A stretch of 64,000 nt of DNA from contig NZ_PZZN01000001.1 of assembly GCF_003046295.1 (NCBI RefSeq), positions 1,446,812-1,510,811 of the forward strand, written 5' to 3'. Of the stretch, positions 1 through 7,472 are shown piece by piece. The notes below the pieces were generated by a model. It was not told the DNA's origin, searched no databases, and was given only the letters and a program-made list of their open reading frames with translations. Origin of the DNA: Sphingomonas aerolata (GTDB taxonomy: Bacteria; Pseudomonadota; Alphaproteobacteria; Sphingomonadales; Sphingomonadaceae). The translations under genes were made by a program, and so were the position numbers. Position 1 is the stretch's first letter. Each line of letters opens with the position of its first letter.

Positions 1-260
1 GGCGTGACGACCGCGACCGCCTGCGCGCGGATGTCCGCGGGCAGCGCACGTTCGCCGGCGATCATCGCCTCGAACGACGCATAGACGCGTGCCGGGGCGA
101 GCCCGAGCTGTGTGCCGGTACGCGTGTTGCGGCCGGTATCGGTGCTGAACGCGCCTGCGACGAGGTCCCAGTCGCCGTCGAGCGCGGCGGCCATCCGGTG
201 GACCGCGCCTATGAACGCGCCCTCGCCGCCGCCGACCATCGCAAGCCGCAGCCGGGTCAT
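1..260 (-). CDS. Gfo/Idh/MocA-family oxidoreductase, N-terminal part
   Basis: Only the first 86 or so codons lie in the window; the gene runs off its left edge. The protein starts MTRLRLAMVGGGEGAFIGAV, a Rossmann dinucleotide-binding start (GGGxGxFIG) typical of Gfo/Idh/MocA NAD(P)-dependent sugar oxidoreductases. The start ATG at 260 overlaps the stop of the upstream isomerase gene by 4 bases (ATGA), so the two are probably translationally coupled. In sugar and glycoside catabolic operons such enzymes often oxidise or reduce a sugar ring hydroxyl, and pairing with a TIM-barrel isomerase is common. The substrate cannot be told from this fragment. Confidence 0.8.
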   Translation of the reverse strand, partial: MTRLRLAMVGGGEGAFIGAVHRMAAALDGDWDLVAGAFSTDTGRNTRTGTQLGLAPARVYASFEAMIAGERALPADIRAQAVAVVT

Positions 261-1321
261 GCGCGGTCCTCGGCCAGCCCCAGGATCGCGCGGATCGATG
301 CGCGATCGATCCCGCTGGCGGCGAAATCGTCGAACGGGCGCTCGGTCAGGCGGATGATGTGGTCGCGGATGAACGGTGCGCCCTCGCGCGCGCCGTCCTC
401 GGCCCGCTTGAGCGCGCACTCCCATTCAAGCACCGCCCAGCCGGCAAAGCCATATTGCGCCATCTTGCTGAAGATCGCCGAGAAATCGACCTGCCCGTCG
501 CCGAGCGAACGGAACCGCCCGGCGCGGTCGACCCAGCTTTCATACCCGCCATAGACACCCGATCGGCCGGTCGGGTTGAACTCGGCGTCCTTGACGTGGA
601 AGCAGGATATCCGGTCGTGATAACGGTCGATGAAGTCGAGATAGTCGAGCTGTTGCAGCACGAAATGCGACGGGTCGAACAGGAGGCGCGCGCGCGGATG
701 GTTGTCGACCGCGGCAAGGAAGCGTTCCCAGGACGCGCCGTCATGGAGGTCCTCGCCCGGATGCACCTCGAACGCGCAGTCGACGCCGGCCTCCGCGAAC
801 ACGTCGAGGATCGGGGTCCAGCGGCGCGCGAGCTCGGCGAACGCCTCCTCGATCAGCCCGGCCGGGCGTTGCGGCCAAGGATAGACATAGGGCCAGGCAA
901 GCGCGCCCGAAAAGGTCGCATGCGCGGACAGGCCGAGATTGGCGCTCGCACGCGCGGCCAGCTTGACCTGTTCGACCGCCCATTGCTGGCGCTCGGCGGG
1001 CTTGCCGTGCAGCTCGGGCGGGGCGAACCCGTCGAACAGCGCATCATATGCAGGGTGGACCGCGACGAGCTGGCCCTGGAGATGCGTCGACAGCTCGGTG
1101 ATCGCGATGCCATGCGCGGCGAGCCGGCCGCTAAGATCTTCGCAATAGGTCTTGCTCTCGGCAGCCAGCGACAGGTCGATCAGCTGCGACGTGCAGGGGA
1201 TCTGCACGCCGACATAGCCAAGTCCGGCAGCCCATTGCGCGAGTCCGTCGAGCGTGTCGAACGGCGGCTCGGAACCGAGAAACTGGGCGAGAAAGATGGC
1301 TGGTCCGCGCAGTCCGGTCAT
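257..1321 (-). CDS. sugar phosphate isomerase/epimerase family protein (xylose isomerase-like TIM barrel)
   Basis: The 354-residue protein begins MTGLRGPAIFLAQFLGSEPP. It carries the pattern of AP-endonuclease-2/xylose-isomerase-like TIM barrels: 'TELSTHLQG' (strand 2), 'FEVHPGEDLHDG', 'LLFDPSHFVLQQ', 'CFHVKDAEF' and 'GDGQVDF', which supply the metal-binding Glu, Asp and His residues. I chose the ATG at 1321 because it overlaps the stop of the permease gene (ATGA); a longer frame would start inside that gene. It lies between a permease and a Gfo/Idh/MocA oxidoreductase, so it probably acts on an imported sugar, glycoside or keto-sugar. The exact reaction is unknown. Confidence 0.85.
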   Translation of the reverse strand: MTGLRGPAIFLAQFLGSEPPFDTLDGLAQWAAGLGYVGVQIPCTSQLIDLSLAAESKTYCEDLSGRLAAHGIAITELSTHLQGQLVAVHPAYDALFDGFAPPELHGKPAERQQWAVEQVKLAARASANLGLSAHATFSGALAWPYVYPWPQRPAGLIEEAFAELARRWTPILDVFAEAGVDCAFEVHPGEDLHDGASWERFLAAVDNHPRARLLFDPSHFVLQQLDYLDFIDRYHDRISCFHVKDAEFNPTGRSGVYGGYESWVDRAGRFRSLGDGQVDFSAIFSKMAQYGFAGWAVLEWECALKRAEDGAREGAPFIRDHIIRLTERPFDDFAASGIDRASIRAILGLAEDRA

Positions 1322-2580
1322 GCTGCAATCTCCCGTCGGGTATCGTCGCGAAACAGGATCTGGAACAGCAGCGCGATCACGGCGGCGGCAATCGCGGGAT
1401 ACCACCACATTTGCTGCCAGTCGGCGATGGTCGGCGCGGCGGGCAGCTGCGCATAGAGCATCGCGCCGATCTGCGACCCGAGCAGCATGCCGACGCCATA
1501 GGTGAACAGCGTCAGCATCCCCTGCGCCTGTGCGTTCACCCCCTTGGGCGTCGCGATCGTGCCGGTGTAGATCGCGCCCGCGACGAAGAAGAAGTCATAG
1601 CAGACGCCGTGCAGCGCGACGCCGAGATAGACCGCCCAGAGGCTCGATCCGCCGTCGCCGATCGCGAACAGCGCGTAGCGCGCCGCCCAGGCGATCATCC
1701 CGACCAGTAGCAACGGCTTCACGCCGAACCGGCGGTAGAGCCACGGCATCGAGAACATGAAGACTAGTTCGGACATCTGCCCGATCGCGAGCGTGCCGCC
1801 GACATTGGTGATGCCGGTCGCGCCGACATAGGGCGAGGCATAGGCATAATACATGGCGAGCGGGATCGAGATCAGCGTCGCGCAGGTCATGAAGATCAGG
1901 AACGACCGCTGGCGGAGCAGACCGAAGGCCTCGACGCACAGGACCTGGCGCAGCACGCTTTCGTCACGCGGCGCGTCGGAGGCGACATTGGGCAGCGTGA
2001 AGCTGTAGAGCCCGAGTGCGATCGAGACGACCGCTGCGACGCGGAAGATCTGCGGGCTCGCGGACAGGCCCGCCCAGCCGATGATCAGCCCCGCGGTGAT
2101 CCAGCCGAGCGTTCCGAACGCGCGCACGAACGGGAAATTGTCGGTCCGATCGCCAAAGCTCTTGAGTGCGATCGTGTTGGCGAGGCCCACGGTCGGCATG
2201 TAGAGGATCATGTAGCCGAGCAGCAGCCAGACGAAGCTGGCGCCGCGTTCGGGCGTCACGAATGACGGCAGCACGAACAGGATTGCGCCGCCGACGAGAT
2301 GGAGGATGACCATCAGCATCTTCGGACTGACATAGCGCGCCGCCGCCATGCCGAGCAGGAACGAGCCGACGATCGAGGCGATCGGACCGACCGAAAAGGC
2401 ATTGCCGATCAGGTTGCCGATCCCGACGGTCTGCATCGCCAGCCCGAGCGTGACGTTCCACGCGCCCCAGACGAAAAACTGCATGAACATCAGCGCACTG
2501 AGGCGCGCGGTGAGCAAGCCGCCCGTCGCGGTGTCGACACCGCGCAAGGGGGCCGTTCCCAGATCGTCCGCTACCGCCAT
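1318..2580 (-). CDS. MFS permease of the nucleoside:H+ symporter type
   Basis: The 420-residue inner-membrane protein has about 12 hydrophobic segments. Length and sequence fit the nucleoside:proton symporter (NupG/XapB-like) branch of the major facilitator superfamily, for example the early segment 'MFMQFFVWGAWNVTLGL'. The start at 2580 follows a GAGAGGTGG ribosome-binding site; in-frame codons farther upstream lie in the promoter region. It is the first gene of a three-gene minus-strand operon with the isomerase and the oxidoreductase and diverges from a LacI-type regulator. In such catabolic operons members of this family often import sugars or glycosides rather than nucleosides, so the substrate is open. 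Confidence 0.85.
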   Translation of the reverse strand: MAVADDLGTAPLRGVDTATGGLLTARLSALMFMQFFVWGAWNVTLGLAMQTVGIGNLIGNAFSVGPIASIVGSFLLGMAAARYVSPKMLMVILHLVGGAILFVLPSFVTPERGASFVWLLLGYMILYMPTVGLANTIALKSFGDRTDNFPFVRAFGTLGWITAGLIIGWAGLSASPQIFRVAAVVSIALGLYSFTLPNVASDAPRDESVLRQVLCVEAFGLLRQRSFLIFMTCATLISIPLAMYYAYASPYVGATGITNVGGTLAIGQMSELVFMFSMPWLYRRFGVKPLLLVGMIAWAARYALFAIGDGGSSLWAVYLGVALHGVCYDFFFVAGAIYTGTIATPKGVNAQAQGMLTLFTYGVGMLLGSQIGAMLYAQLPAAPTIADWQQMWWYPAIAAAVIALLFQILFRDDTRREIAA

Positions 2581-2641
2581 TCGCCACCTCTCAACCGCAG
2601 TTTTGCTGCTTGTCTGACATAAGGCTAGGTCGGCGAAGCAT

Positions 2642-2661
2642 CGATGTAAAGGATTACATCG
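2642..2661. promoter_or_regulatory. 20-bp palindrome, probable LacI-family operator
   Basis: CGATGTAA and its exact reverse complement TTACATCG flank the 4-base spacer AGGA. The palindrome lies between the divergent permease operon (start 2580) and the LacI-type gene (start 2705). LacI-family regulators bind such dyads, often with TGTAA/TTACA half-sites. It probably controls the permease operon and perhaps the regulator itself. Confidence 0.7.
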
Positions 2662-2704
2662 GTTATCGGTCGACAGCGGCAGCGCCCGGATCCATGACCC
2701 GGCG

Positions 2705-3712
2705 ATGCCGACGATCATCGAAGTGGCCGCGATGGCTGGCGTCTCTACCGCAACGGTGTCGCGCGTGCTCAGCCGACCGGACCAAGTGTCCGAAAAGACC
2801 CGGCTGCGCGTGCTCGCGATCGTCCGGTCGTCGGGCTACGCGCCCAATGTCGCTGCGCGCAGCCTGCGCACGCTGCGCGCCGCCAAGATCCTGCTGACGG
2901 TCCCCGACATCTCGAACCCGTTCTTCGCCAGCGTCATCCGCGGCGCGGAGGAGGCCGCGCGCGACGCGGGCTATTCGGTCGTTGTCGGCGACACGCGGCA
3001 TGATTCCGCGGTCGAGGATCAATATGCCGACATGCTGTCGCGTCGCGAGGTCGACGGGCTGATCTTCCTCGGCCACCGCCTGCCCGACAGCCTGGCGTCG
3101 CTGCTCGCGCGGGAGGGGGGCGCCGCACCGATCGTCAATGGCTGTGAATATAGTGCGGATCTCGGCGTCCCCAGCGTCCATATCGACAATGCGGCGGCGA
3201 GCGCGGAGGCGATCGCGCATCTCGCCGATCTCGGCCACCGGGCGATCGGCGTCGTCACCGGCCCCGAGATCAGTCCGATCAGCCGCGACCGTCTGAGGGG
3301 TGCGCTGCGTGCGGCCGAACGGCACGGCCTGCGCGACGCGCTGCACGTCGAGATCGGCGATTATTCCGCGGGTTCGGGCTTCGTGGCGACGCGCGCGCTG
3401 CTCGCCGCCGGGGTGACGGCGATCTTCTGCTTCAGCGACGAGATGGCGCTGGGGGCGCTGAGTGCGATCGGCGAGGCCGGATTGTCCTGTCCGGGCGACG
3501 TGTCGGTCATGGGGTTCGACGATCTTCCGCTCGCACGCTATTTCCAGCCCGCGCTGACCACCATCGCGCAACCCAAGGGGATGATCGGCCGGCGCACCGT
3601 CGAACTGCTCGTCGACATACTGCGCGGCGTCGAATGCCCGACACGCCACATGACGCTGGCGCACGCGCTCGTGGTGCGTGGCAGCACAGCCGGGCCGCGC
3701 ACCGACCGCTAA
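2705..3712 (+). CDS. LacI-family transcriptional regulator
   Basis: The 335-residue protein opens with a classic LacI helix-turn-helix, 'TIIEVAAMAGVSTATVSRVL', with the hinge following at about residues 45-60. A periplasmic-binding-protein-like effector domain follows, with 'ILLTVPDISNPFFASVIRG', 'DGLIFLGHRL' and the C-terminal 'MGFDDLPLARYFQPALTT' and 'LVVRGST'. It is divergent from the permease-isomerase-oxidoreductase operon with a perfect palindrome between them, so it most likely represses that operon until a sugar-derived inducer binds. The ligand is not predictable from sequence alone. Confidence 0.93.
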   Translation: MPTIIEVAAMAGVSTATVSRVLSRPDQVSEKTRLRVLAIVRSSGYAPNVAARSLRTLRAAKILLTVPDISNPFFASVIRGAEEAARDAGYSVVVGDTRHDSAVEDQYADMLSRREVDGLIFLGHRLPDSLASLLAREGGAAPIVNGCEYSADLGVPSVHIDNAAASAEAIAHLADLGHRAIGVVTGPEISPISRDRLRGALRAAERHGLRDALHVEIGDYSAGSGFVATRALLAAGVTAIFCFSDEMALGALSAIGEAGLSCPGDVSVMGFDDLPLARYFQPALTTIAQPKGMIGRRTVELLVDILRGVECPTRHMTLAHALVVRGSTAGPRTDR

Positions 3713-3819
3713 GGCGGACACGCGGCACCGTCCGACGGGCCGCCCGCATCGTCCCGGGCGCCGCGGTTCGACGCGCGCGAGCCTGATATCGTCGACCGGG
3801 CCGCGGCGCGGGCGGACCG

Positions 3820-4515
3820 TTGCGCCCGCCCGCGCCTCCGTTCAACCTCTACCGGATCGGTGCCGATCGCTGGGTCGTATGGGGTCTGCGCGGCACGATC
3901 AGCTTCATCGGCGGCACCGTTCGCGACATGTACGGGGTGGCATTGCCCGCCGGCCCGGTCAAGATCGGGTCCGAGCCGCTGATCGTCAGCGGCGCCACCG
4001 GCTATACGATCACCGCGTCGCAGCTCGTCGCCGACACGATGCTGCAATATGGCAGCGGATCCTGGAGCTACTGGCGTCGCGACAAGGCGAATGTCGATAC
4101 CCGGCTCGGCGTGTTTGACACCGATTTCGCGAGCCATTTCGGCGATCGCTGGTCCAAGCCGCTCCGCATCAATAATACCACCGCCGCACCGGCAGGCGAT
4201 GGCGCGAACCCGATCCGCGCGGTGATCCGCTATACCGCGCCGCGCGCGATGCTGGTCGAACTGTCCGCCTGTTTCAGCAAGGCGAATACGGGCGACGGCG
4301 TCGATTACCGGATCACCCGCAATGGCGTCACGGTCGCCTCGGGGATCGTCGTCGACACCGCCACGGTCAACGGGGTCAAGTTCGGCCTCGAAATCGGCGA
4401 CAAGGTCGATCTCGTATTCGGCCCCAACCAAACCTATGGCAGCGACTCGTTCTTCTACCGCGCCACGCTGAGCAACCGTGGCCAGGGCACGACGGTGGTC
4501 TGCCCCACGGCGTAA
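3820..4515 (+). CDS. hypothetical protein with a carbohydrate-binding-like beta-sandwich
   Basis: This is a 231-residue frame of unknown function. The start is uncertain: the first codon used is TTG and the first in-frame ATG is at 3930. I see no signal peptide. The C-terminal 90 or so residues ('VIRYTAPRAMLVELSACFSK', 'DGVDYRITRNGVTVASG', 'LEIGDKVDLVFGPNQTYGSD') resemble the jelly-roll modules found beside carbohydrate-active enzymes, where a 'D-G-V-x-Y-R-I-x-x-N-G' strand leads to a 'G-D-x-V-D-F' strand. It lies downstream of the LacI-type gene and may belong to the same sugar-related neighbourhood. No catalytic domain is visible. Confidence 0.55.
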   Translation: MRPPAPPFNLYRIGADRWVVWGLRGTISFIGGTVRDMYGVALPAGPVKIGSEPLIVSGATGYTITASQLVADTMLQYGSGSWSYWRRDKANVDTRLGVFDTDFASHFGDRWSKPLRINNTTAAPAGDGANPIRAVIRYTAPRAMLVELSACFSKANTGDGVDYRITRNGVTVASGIVVDTATVNGVKFGLEIGDKVDLVFGPNQTYGSDSFFYRATLSNRGQGTTVVCPTA

Positions 4516-4554
4516 GCCGAACCGGCCCCGGCGCTGCGCCCGAGCCGCGCGCGC

Positions 4555-5493
4555 TCAGGCGTTGGCGGCGCGGGTGAGGCTGAGGAACACGTCCTCGAGA
4601 TCGGGTTCCTTGGTCGAGACGTCGACAATGCCGAAGCCGCCCGACTGGACCGCGGCGAGGACTTCGCCGGCGTTCACGCGGTCCTTGGCATAGGTGATTT
4701 CGAGCGTGCGCGTGCCCTTGAGCGCGATCTTCTGGAAGCAGGCGTTCGCCGGGACCATGCCGACATCGCGGTCGACGGTGACGGCGACGATCTTTTCCTG
4801 CGCCTTGCCGACGAGTTCGCGGGTCGGTTCGTTGGCGATCAGGCGGCCGTTGTTGATGATCGCGATCCGGTCGCAGAGCTCTTCGGCTTCCTCGAGATAA
4901 TGCGTCGTCAGGATCACCGTGACGCCGGCGGCATTGAGGCTGCGGACATAGGTCCAGAGCTGCTGGCGCAGTTCGATGTCGACGCCCGCGGTCGGCTCGT
5001 CGAGGACGAGGACGGGGGGCGAATGGACCATCGCCTTGGCCACCATCAGACGCCGCTTCATGCCGCCCGACAGCGTGCGGGCATAGGCATGCGCCTTGTC
5101 CTCCAGATGCACCGCGCGGAGCAGCTCCATCGTCCGGCGCTTCGCCTTGGGCACGCCGTACAGCCCGGCCTGGATCTCGAGCGTCTCGAACGGCGAGAAG
5201 AACGGGTCGAACAGGATCTCCTGGTTGACGATCCCGATCGACGCCTTGGCGTTGCGCGGGTGGCCGTCAATGTCGAAGCCCCAGATCGCGGCGCTGCCAT
5301 CGGTCTTGTTGACAAGTCCCGCCAGGATATTGATCAGCGTCGACTTGCCCGCGCCATTGGGGCCGAGCAGCCCGAAGATCTGGCCGCGCGGGACGTCGAA
5401 CGTCACCCCGTCGAGCGCGCGCTTGGGTGCCGCCATGCCCACGGGGGCGTAGGTCTTGCAGAGATTGGTGATGGCGATCGCGGCTTCGGTCAT
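4555..5493 (-). CDS. ABC transporter ATP-binding protein (ABC-2 type)
   Basis: The 312-residue cytoplasmic ATPase has Walker A 'GLLGPNGAGKST' (about 42-52), signature 'LSGGMKRRL' (141-149), Walker B 'VLVLDEP' (161-167) and an H-loop 'TTHYLEEAE'. The 'LGPNGAGKST...IGIVNQE' style and a C-terminal extension of about 80 residues fit exporters with an ABC-2 permease (NodI/CcmA-like). The start at 5493 (MTEAAIAITNLCKTY) aligns with the family; upstream in-frame codons run through a repeat. No permease gene is adjacent, so the partner must be encoded elsewhere. The substrate is unknown. Confidence 0.92.
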   Translation of the reverse strand: MTEAAIAITNLCKTYAPVGMAAPKRALDGVTFDVPRGQIFGLLGPNGAGKSTLINILAGLVNKTDGSAAIWGFDIDGHPRNAKASIGIVNQEILFDPFFSPFETLEIQAGLYGVPKAKRRTMELLRAVHLEDKAHAYARTLSGGMKRRLMVAKAMVHSPPVLVLDEPTAGVDIELRQQLWTYVRSLNAAGVTVILTTHYLEEAEELCDRIAIINNGRLIANEPTRELVGKAQEKIVAVTVDRDVGMVPANACFQKIALKGTRTLEITYAKDRVNAGEVLAAVQSGGFGIVDVSTKEPDLEDVFLSLTRAANA

Positions 5494-5549
5494 GGCTGCG
5501 GCATAGCGGGACGGGAAGGGCGGGTCATCCCCTCGGGGGTCGCAAAGAA

Positions 5550-5701
5550 GATTTGTTCGCGCGGAGGCGCGGAGGCGCAAAGATGTCGTATCCAGCCTGT
5601 CGGTCGGGAGACCCACTCCCTGTTCCGCCATTCCTGATGTGAAGGTCGCTTCGCGACAAGCGCAACACCTCCGCGCCTCCGCGCCTCCGCGTGAACAAAT
5701 C
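5550..5701. repeat. REP-like inverted repeat with 29-bp arms
   Basis: The arms at 5550-5578 and 5673-5701 are reverse complements over 29 bases with one mismatch. Each contains two GCGGAGGC units and ends in ATTTGTTC or its complement. They enclose about 94 bp between the ABC ATPase gene and the zf-CHCC gene. The arrangement suits a paired REP/BIME-like element that could fold into a cruciform or form a hairpin in the transcript. I see no transposase. Confidence 0.75.
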
Positions 5702-5765
5702 CTTCCTTCCTATCACCACCGAAGAACCAATTGCCCGCCCCGCCCGCGCTTGCTATCGCGCCCGC

Positions 5766-5999
5766 ATGCATCCGCCGCTCGAAACCACCCGCGTCACCCA
5801 CGCCCGCGTCGCCTGCGACGGCGCCACCGACATTCCCGGCGGTGCAGCGCTCGGCCATCCGCGCGTGTGGCTGCAGATCGACGAGACCGGCTATGTCGAT
5901 TGCGGCTATTGCGATCGGCGCTTTATCTTGGTCGGCGGGGCCGCCGATGGCGCGGACCAGTCGACATTGCGTGACCATGGGGATGGCGCAGGGCGCTAA
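5766..5999 (+). CDS. zinc-finger domain-containing protein (zf-CHCC family)
   Basis: This 77-residue protein is about the usual length of the zf-CHCC family (PF10276). It shows the expected spacing of metal ligands: 'VACDG', then '[10 protein letters not shown]', then '[13 protein letters not shown]'. I chose the ATG at 5766 because the family begins just before '[10 protein letters not shown]'; an in-frame ATG at 5691 lies inside the upstream repeat. In mitochondria the related protein is a small subunit of complex I. In bacteria the function is less clear, but the fold binds zinc. It is followed 18 bp later by tldD. Confidence 0.88.
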   Translation: MHPPLETTRVTHARVACDGATDIPGGAALGHPRVWLQIDETGYVDCGYCDRRFILVGGAADGADQSTLRDHGDGAGR

Positions 6000-6017
6000 G
6001 CCGCTTATATCTATCGG

Positions 6018-7448
6018 ATGACGATAGCTGCAGACCCCCGCTCGTTCCTCTACCGCGACACGCTCGACCCCGAGCAGGCGCAGGCGCTGACCGCCAAGGC
6101 GCTCGCCAAGGCCGATGACGGCGAACTCTATCTCCAGTACCGCAAGGCGGAGGCGTTCGGCTTCGACGACGGCCGGCTCAAGACCGCCTCCTATGACACC
6201 AGCTCGGGCTTCGGCCTGCGCGCGGTGTCGGGCGAGATGACCGCGTTCGCGCATTCGAACGAGATGACCCCCGCCGCGATCCGCCGCGCCGCCGAAACGA
6301 TGGCGCTGATCGAGCCGGGCGTCGCCGCCAAGGCCGGCCCCCCCCAGGGCACCAACCGCCACCGCTACACCGCCGCCGACCCGCTCGACCTCGTGCCGTT
6401 CGCGGACAAGGTGAACCTGTGCCAGACGATCGACGCCGCCGCGCGAGCACGCGATCCGCGCGTGGCGCAGGTGTCGGTCAGCCTGTCGGGGACATGGTCG
6501 GTCGTCGAGATCGTCCGCGCTGATGGCTTCATCGCGACCGACGTGCGGCCGCTGGTGCGGCTGAACGTGTCGATCGTCGCCGAGCAGAATGGTCGTCGCG
6601 AAACGGGCAGCTACGGTATCGGCGGCCGTTATCTCTATACCGACCTCTTCCAGCCCGAGACGTACAACCGCGCGATCGACGAGGCGCTGTCGCAGGCGCT
6701 GGTCAATCTCGAGTCGATCGCGGCGCCCGCCGGCGAGATGACCGTGCTGCTCGGCAATGGCTGGCCCGGCATCCTGCTGCACGAAGCGATCGGCCACGGG
6801 CTCGAGGGCGATTTCAACCGCAAGGGCACGTCGGCCTTTTCGGGGCGGATTGGCGAGCGCGTCGCGGCCGAGGGCGTGACTGTGGTCGACGACGGATCGC
6901 TCCAGGATCGCCGCGGCTCGCTGACGATCGACGACGAGGGCACGCCGACGCGCGAAACCGTGCTGATCGAGGACGGGATCCTCAAGGGCTATATGCAGGA
7001 CCGGCTCAACGCACGGCTGATGGGCGTCGAGGCGACCGGCAATGGCCGCCGCGAAAGCTATGCGCACGCGCCGATGCCGCGGATGACCAACACCTTCATG
7101 AAGGCGGGCAACGACGATCCCGCCGAGCTGCTGAGCCGCGTCAAGAAGGGCATTTTCGCCAAGGCGTTCGGCGGCGGGCAGGTCGACATCGTGTCGGGCA
7201 AGTTCGTGTTCAGCTGCACCGAGGCGTATCTGGTCGAGGACGGCAAGCTGGGCGCGCCGATCAAGGGCGCGACGCTGATCGGCGACGGCCCCAGCTCGCT
7301 GACCAAGGTGCGCGGGATCGGCAACGACTTCGCGCTCGACGAGGGCATCGGCATGTGCGGCAAGGGCGGGCAGTCGGTGCCGGCGGGTGTCGGCCAGCCG
7401 ACGCTGCTGGTTGACGGGCTGACGGTCGGCGGCACGGCGGCGCAGTAA
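6018..7448 (+). CDS. tldD: metalloprotease TldD
   Basis: The 476-residue protein is the normal length for TldD of the TldD/PmbA (TldE) zinc-dependent protease pair. The metal site is HExxxH at His255-Glu256-His260 in 'ILLHEAIGHGLEGDF'. The C-terminal half has the conserved 'NTFMKAGNDDP', 'FGGGQVDIVSGKFVFSCTEA' and 'CGKGGQSVPAGVGQPTLLV' blocks. The TldD-TldE heterodimer degrades unfolded peptides in the cytoplasm, acts in microcin maturation and in CcdA turnover. No pmbA/tldE is in the window. The start ATG at 6018 is the first in the frame. Confidence 0.97.
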   Translation: MTIAADPRSFLYRDTLDPEQAQALTAKALAKADDGELYLQYRKAEAFGFDDGRLKTASYDTSSGFGLRAVSGEMTAFAHSNEMTPAAIRRAAETMALIEPGVAAKAGPPQGTNRHRYTAADPLDLVPFADKVNLCQTIDAAARARDPRVAQVSVSLSGTWSVVEIVRADGFIATDVRPLVRLNVSIVAEQNGRRETGSYGIGGRYLYTDLFQPETYNRAIDEALSQALVNLESIAAPAGEMTVLLGNGWPGILLHEAIGHGLEGDFNRKGTSAFSGRIGERVAAEGVTVVDDGSLQDRRGSLTIDDEGTPTRETVLIEDGILKGYMQDRLNARLMGVEATGNGRRESYAHAPMPRMTNTFMKAGNDDPAELLSRVKKGIFAKAFGGGQVDIVSGKFVFSCTEAYLVEDGKLGAPIKGATLIGDGPSSLTKVRGIGNDFALDEGIGMCGKGGQSVPAGVGQPTLLVDGLTVGGTAAQ

Positions 7449-7472
7449 CGGGCGCCGCCGTTCAGCGGCGTC

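Noticed and set aside
359..1456. 365-codon plus-strand frame opposite the isomerase gene
   Set aside because: Antisense to a gene with clear TIM-barrel motifs; no domain.
2663..3721. 352-codon minus-strand frame across the LacI-type gene
   Set aside because: Antisense of a clear regulator; no motifs, composition is that of a shadow frame.
5490..7067. 525-codon minus-strand frame across tldD
   Set aside because: It is antisense to a clear metalloprotease gene and reads as a typical Arg/Ala-rich shadow with no ribosome-binding site or domain.
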